NCBI RefSeq assembly: GCF_024323335.1
Contig: NC_066581.1
Location: 430,484,136-430,548,135, forward strand
Direction of reading: 5' to 3'
Source: Lathyrus oleraceus
Lineage: Eukaryota > Streptophyta > Magnoliopsida > Fabales > Fabaceae
DNA length: 64,000 nucleotides
Part shown: one piece after another, positions 59,750 through 64,000 of the stretch
Layout: the number at the start of each line of letters is the position of its first letter
Numbering within the stretch: the stretch's first letter is position 1
Notes under the pieces: generated by a model
What the model was told of the DNA's origin: nothing
What the model saw: the letters and a program-made list of their open reading frames with translations, nothing else
Database searches by the model: none
Translations under genes and position numbers: made by a program

Positions 59750-61370
59750 TGTTAGACGGTGTGGCTAGTGATCGAGAGGGGGGGTGAATAGATCACCTCT
59801 TTAAAATAAACGGATTTAATGATTTTATCAGAGTTATTGAAACTTAGCGGAAAATTACAGTCCCGAATCGACTTCCGTCTATTCTGAACCGCTACTGGAA
59901 AACCGGACACGCAAATTTATTGCTGGATTTGAATTAGAACGATAAAGATAATTAACACCAGAATCTAACTAAGTCAAATGCACTTATCACTAAATTCTAT
60001 TTCCAATGAATAAAACTCAGCTAATAGTTTTGTCAAATAATTGATGTGTATGTGATCAATGATGAACAATGGTGGAGTTTAGTTAAAGAAGTTTTCTTGC
60101 CACTATTGTATCACGAAAAGTGCAGTCACAACACGCCAACTGAAATCACAAACCTATTGAAAACATAAAGAGAGATAAGGAAAGAATACGATATGCAGAG
60201 ATTTGGTAAGGAAGTTCCCCACGTCGTCCTCGCGTGTGGGTACGTCTCCCTCTCAATTTCAACTAAAATTAAGAACTGTAATTATCAATAATGCCGAATT
60301 CATTGATACAAGGTTACAATACACAGACAGAATTCTAAATCCCAAGAACTTCTTCTTGTATAAAACCTCCACTTGATCTGAGCTCGATCAAGAATTTCCT
60401 GCAAGAAATTGCAAACAATTCACCGGTTCCACGACCTGTTTGCGAAATCACCCGATTTCCAAACCCTACGCTGCGGCTGAATCTGTTCTGCAAACGTGAC
60501 TAACAAACCCGCAAGAACACTCCAGTTCTTGAAGGACAAACCAATTTGTTTTTCCTCGAAACCCCCTTGAATCTTCAACTTAGCTAGATCCTCGATCGTT
60601 CCACTGAACACCTCAGCTAGATCCTTGATCGTACCACTGAACGTTATCTCGTTGATCCTTTAATCCAAAGAACAAGAATGATTATGTGTTGATGTTCTTG
60701 AAGAAAAGTGATTGAGAAGATGAAGAAGATGAAGTCTCTTTCAGGTTTCTAACTGCCTAAAAACAATTGCTGCTACACACTCCTTTGATCTTGTGTTCAA
60801 CTGTTTTTCTCTTCTGAATTCGTTCTTTTTCACTGCTGTCACAATACTTCTTATATATGAAAAACAAAAATTGTTAGTAGACAAAACAGACTTATGTATT
60901 GATACAAAAGGTTATGCATCGATACATACTGTAACTTTGATTTATTTTAGAGAGTTAATGTAAGCATGTATCGATGCAAAGCTCGTATGTATCGATACAT
61001 AGAGCATTTTAACTACGCATGTATTGATGCAAGACTCGTATGGATCGATACATAGAGCATTTTAACTGGCCAGGTATCGATACATGACTCGTATGGATCG
61101 ATACATACTGAAGCAAAAGCGTTTTGTGGTTTACAACAAATTTATGGATCGATGCATATGAACATGTATTGATACATACTAACACAAAATAGTTTTTATT
61201 AGTTCTTTTAAGAGATGTATCAATATGGATCTTTATGTATAGATATGAAACAATAGTGTGGGCTAAAAACACAAATGAGTCATGTAAAATAATGCACAAC
61301 CAACAATTGGACAATGATCACACAATTTTCTATCATTCAAAACTTATTCAAAGTAAAGAATTTGCTCACA
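59750..61370 (-). repeat. 5' LTR of copia G
   Basis: 1621 bp, aligned without gaps to 50580-52200. It holds the word cluster at 60885-61245 and the TATA-like box at 60850-60857. Confidence 0.95.
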
Positions 61371-61732
61371 TGGGTGTCTTAATGGAACCCAAGTTGACTG
61401 AAGTTGAATGGTGCCAGATCAGATATGATCAGTTGAATTTAATTGAAGAGAAGAGATTGAATGCCATGTGTCATGGTCACTTATATAAGCAGAGAATGAA
61501 GAAGGCATTTGATAAGAAGGTTAGGCCTCGTGTTTTCAGAAAAGGTGGCCTCGTGCTCAAGAAGATCCTATCTTTCAAACCTGATGCTAGGGGAAAACGG
61601 ATTCCTAATTATGAAGGCCCATATGTTGTTAAGAGAGCCTTATCAGGCGGTGCTTTGAGTCTTACAACTATGGATGGTGAAGATTTCACTCGTCCTGTGA
61701 ATGTCGATGCAGTCAAGAAATACTTCGCCTAG
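61371..61732 (+). pseudogene. Ogre F integrase, C-terminal part
   Basis: It continues the frame cut at 50579: VLMEPKLTEVEWCQIRYDQL, NAMCHGHLYKQRMKKAFDKK, GGLVLKKILSFKPDARGKR and the chromatin-binding-like end FTRPVNVDAVKKYFA with a natural stop. This half is intact. Confidence 0.92.
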
Positions 61733-63290
61733 AAAAGAAAAGAATAACTCGCTAAGTTGAAACCCGAAAGGGAGGCTTAGGCAAAAATGAGCATCTCGGT
61801 GGATTGAAAACCCGAAAGGGCGGTCCAGGAAAAAGTTAGAGACATGAAACAGAAAAATTATCCTGGTAGATTGAGTACCCTACCTTGGGGAAATCTAGGA
61901 AAAAATTAGGGATTATGGCAAGTAACTGCATTCGGTTGGTCCTGATCATTGGAGCAGTTTTGAGCAGGTCATTTGGTTCTGATTCATCATTCTCAACCAA
62001 AGCCAAGAGCGCAGTGGATATTGATGTTGGTAGGGAGAGTAGGGATTATTATATTCAATGTAGCCCTTTTTCATGTAAATTACCACTTTCAAATTTTTAA
62101 AGATCTATGGAGTCTTGTCATTTACAGACTACCATTCTATTAAATAAAGTTGAGCTTTTTATCCAATCATTTCTACTCTTATTTACTTCTGCTAAATAAA
62201 ATTGAATTTTTATGATGATAATTTTGAAACAAATTAATAGATAAAAATCATTTTTTCTTAAATAATGAAAGCAATTACTTTAAAAGCAATCGTTTTCAGT
62301 AAGTAATATCAACAGCAGTCTGAGAACATGTAAGCCTTGACAATGCGGAACCTTGTTGGCCTTCCCCAAGAAGTTGGTTTGGTAACTTTTTCCCAAACAA
62401 TTCATCATCTGTCCCTAGTAGAGTTGAGTTAGTGATCGGTCCCTTTTATAAACTTTTTCCCCAGCTGATTTGTAGGTTCGTATCCTCAGCAGTTCCCAAC
62501 AGTGTTGAAGCTCCCTAGTTCCCAACAGTGTTTGATTTGGTCCCCTATGAGGTTGTCTCCCACTTGATATGGTGTTGACCTAAAATTCCCCGCATAGTTG
62601 ACAACTTGGATCCTCAGCAGATCTTCTCTCTCTCTCCCCATTCAGGATTGAGTCATTTAGATCCAGCTTATTTGTGTTTATCCCCTGCATTTTTCTCCAG
62701 TTGGTGCTTCCATCTTGTTGAGATTAGCCGAGTGTTGTAGTCATGATTCAGATATGTGATGTTTGTATCCTTTGTGTTGATTTGTCAACATAATCATCAA
62801 TCATACACATACATATTCATGCATAAAACACATCATCAGATATTTCATTTTTGCATTTTTATTGCATTTGATTCTTTATTTCTGATCTCCTACTACGGTG
62901 ATATTATTTCCCCATATAGGTTTGGTGCGTTTGTCCTCTTTCAATTGTAGAGTGTCAGCCCCTCAAGTAGAAAGAATTTAACCTTTCTCATTCCCCACTG
63001 AGTTATTTCCTCATGGATGATTATTATTTCAGTTTCCACCTCGGTTAATTATCTGGATGGAACCACTCCTCTCGAGTTATATCCTCGTTTGGGTTGAGTC
63101 CTTATTTGACCATTTCTTTCTAGCTCTTACCTAGATAGATACTGTTGGTCCCTTGAGAGTCTATTACCCAGTAACTAGTATCTTTCTTCTCGATGTTTTT
63201 GAGTATGTTACTTTTGCCCAATACCAGGTAAAAGAAATCTATTTCCTTTACTTCCCTAGCGGATTCGTTTTTACGTTTCCCCAGGCAGTC
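61733..63290 (+). other. 3' noncoding region of Ogre F
   Basis: It includes a short repeated phrase (AACCCGAAAGGGAGGCTTAGG near 61764, AACCCGAAAGGGCGGTCCAGG near 61810) and a CT-rich section with several CCCCAGCTGA and CCTCAGCAG words (62450-62650). I see no coding sequence. Confidence 0.6.
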
Positions 63291-63650
63291 TATCCTTGAT
63301 ATGTTCATCTTAACCGATGACAGATATTCTTCCTTTGTGGTTTTCTACCTAGTAAAAAGGTAGTTGTAATCCCTACTTTGTATTCCCTAGAGAGTTAATC
63401 CTTGATATGTTCATCTTAACCGATGACAGATTTCCTCCTCCTTGCGGTCTTCTGCCTAGTAACAGGTAGTTGTGAATCCTGCTTCCCCCTGCTAAGTCTA
63501 TCCTTGATATGTTCATCCTTACCGGTGACGGATATTCTCTCTTTGGTATTCTATCCAGTAACCGATAGATATAATTCCTACTTTTCCCCAAAAATCTATC
63601 CTTGATATGTTTATCCTAACCGGTAACGGATATTCTTTCCATTTTGTAGT
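63291..63650 (+). repeat. ~100-bp tandem repeat in the Ogre 3' region
   Basis: The phrase ATCCTTGATATGTTCATC recurs at about 63291, 63397, 63499 and 63597 (spacing 106, 102, 98), each followed by TAACCGATGACAGAT-type text and CTAGTAACAGGTAG-type text. Variable tandem repeats in this position are known in Ogre/Tat elements and can seed satellites. Confidence 0.9.
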
Positions 63651-63669
63651 GGTAAATTCATGACCATCA

Positions 63670-64000
63670 AGCTATGGATAAGCTAGACGTCAATAAAACC
63701 AGAGTCGCCACCGCGCTTTTATTGTTTCCAAGGGAAAAGGGAAAAAGTATGAACAAAACCCAAAATATAAGAATTTTCAAATCAAAACTAATAAAATGCC
63801 AGAGATTACAGGTAAGGGGGTTGGTTACACAGAGGGAAGGTGTTAGCACCCAAAGTGTCCTAGGTACTCCTAAGGAGCCCTTTCTTGTGTGCATATGTGT
63901 TTTTTGTACAAATGATGTTTGCAATAAATAGAGTGGAGGGATGAGAAAAGAATACATTAGTTATATTTTTGTGTTTGACAAGACCTTCAGACTTGTGCCT
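63670..64000 (-). repeat. Minus-strand Ogre-like LTR tail
   Basis: On the minus strand the text GGTGCTAACACCTTCCCTC, AATAAAAGCGCGGTGGCGAC and TCTGGTTTTATTGACGTC parallels the LTR ends at 30247 and 34752. It continues beyond the window. The exact boundary with the repeat array near 63650-63690 is unclear. Confidence 0.55.

Larger units (their letters stand above)
50580..61370 (-). mobile_element. Complete SIRE/Maximus-type Ty1/copia element G (10,791 bp)
   Basis: Two 1621-bp LTRs, tRNA-iMet primer site, gag-pol, a third ORF and a polypurine tract, all on the minus strand. The 5-bp duplication TGGGT is at 50575-50579 and 61371-61375. By-eye comparison gives about 53 substitutions and no indel between the LTRs (roughly 3.3%), so insertion was fairly recent, around a million years at usual plant rates. 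The internal genes have stops and frameshifts. The third ORF after pol is typical of SIRE/Maximus. Confidence 0.95.

Overview
This window looks like repeat-rich intergenic DNA from a large-genome plant. The mix of elements points to a legume, most likely of the pea/vetch group: Ogre-type Ty3/gypsy elements with tRNA-Arg primer sites and an extra ORF1, Athila/Cyclops-type Ty3/gypsy elements with an env-like third ORF, and a SIRE/Maximus-type Ty1/copia element. The organism is inferred from element families only. I find no intact host gene, no rRNA or tRNA gene and no CRISPR. Every retroelement ORF has stops or frameshifts.

Layout. 1-3130: decayed copia remnant on the minus strand. 3450-4274: Ogre-like LTR fragment. 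4275-14160: Athila element A on the plus strand (gag, pol, two successive env-like regions, 3' LTR), then a TA microsatellite. 14488-16950: LTR of a separate Ty3-like element with two tandem arrays. 16960-20640: Ogre element C (LTR end, primer site, leader repeats, gag). It is cut by 20706-26645, Athila element B on the minus strand (3' LTR, env-like ORF, integrase, part of RNase H). 26652-27640: unassigned LTR-like insert. 27672-28073: RNase H fragment fused to Ogre fragment D (28074-30246). 30247-30527: minus-strand LTR tail. 30528-63650: a large Ogre element F that carries two clean nested insertions.

The nest. Element E (34752-43022) sits in ORF1 of Ogre F with a 5-bp duplication CCCTG. 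It looks like one LTR (possibly a solo LTR) whose U3 part is split by a 4.0-4.5 kb mosaic of fragments from at least eight unrelated host genes: SEC61 alpha, EXO70, 12-oxophytodienoate reductase, a NEK-like kinase, laccase, pectin acetylesterase, an EFR3/SRL2-like protein and NF-YC. The longer fragments read as spliced coding sequence. Element G (50580-61370) is a complete 10,791-bp copia element with 1621-bp LTRs, inserted in the Ogre integrase with the duplication TGGGT. Removing E or G, with one duplication copy, restores an open Ogre frame across the junction.

Main unexplained pattern. In Athila A, Athila B and copia G, a family-specific set of palindromic words is clustered in the LTR and again a few hundred bases upstream of the env-like third ORF. 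The words differ between families, but the paired placement is the same. This suggests a shared regulatory design, such as an internal promoter for the third ORF or a target site for its product.
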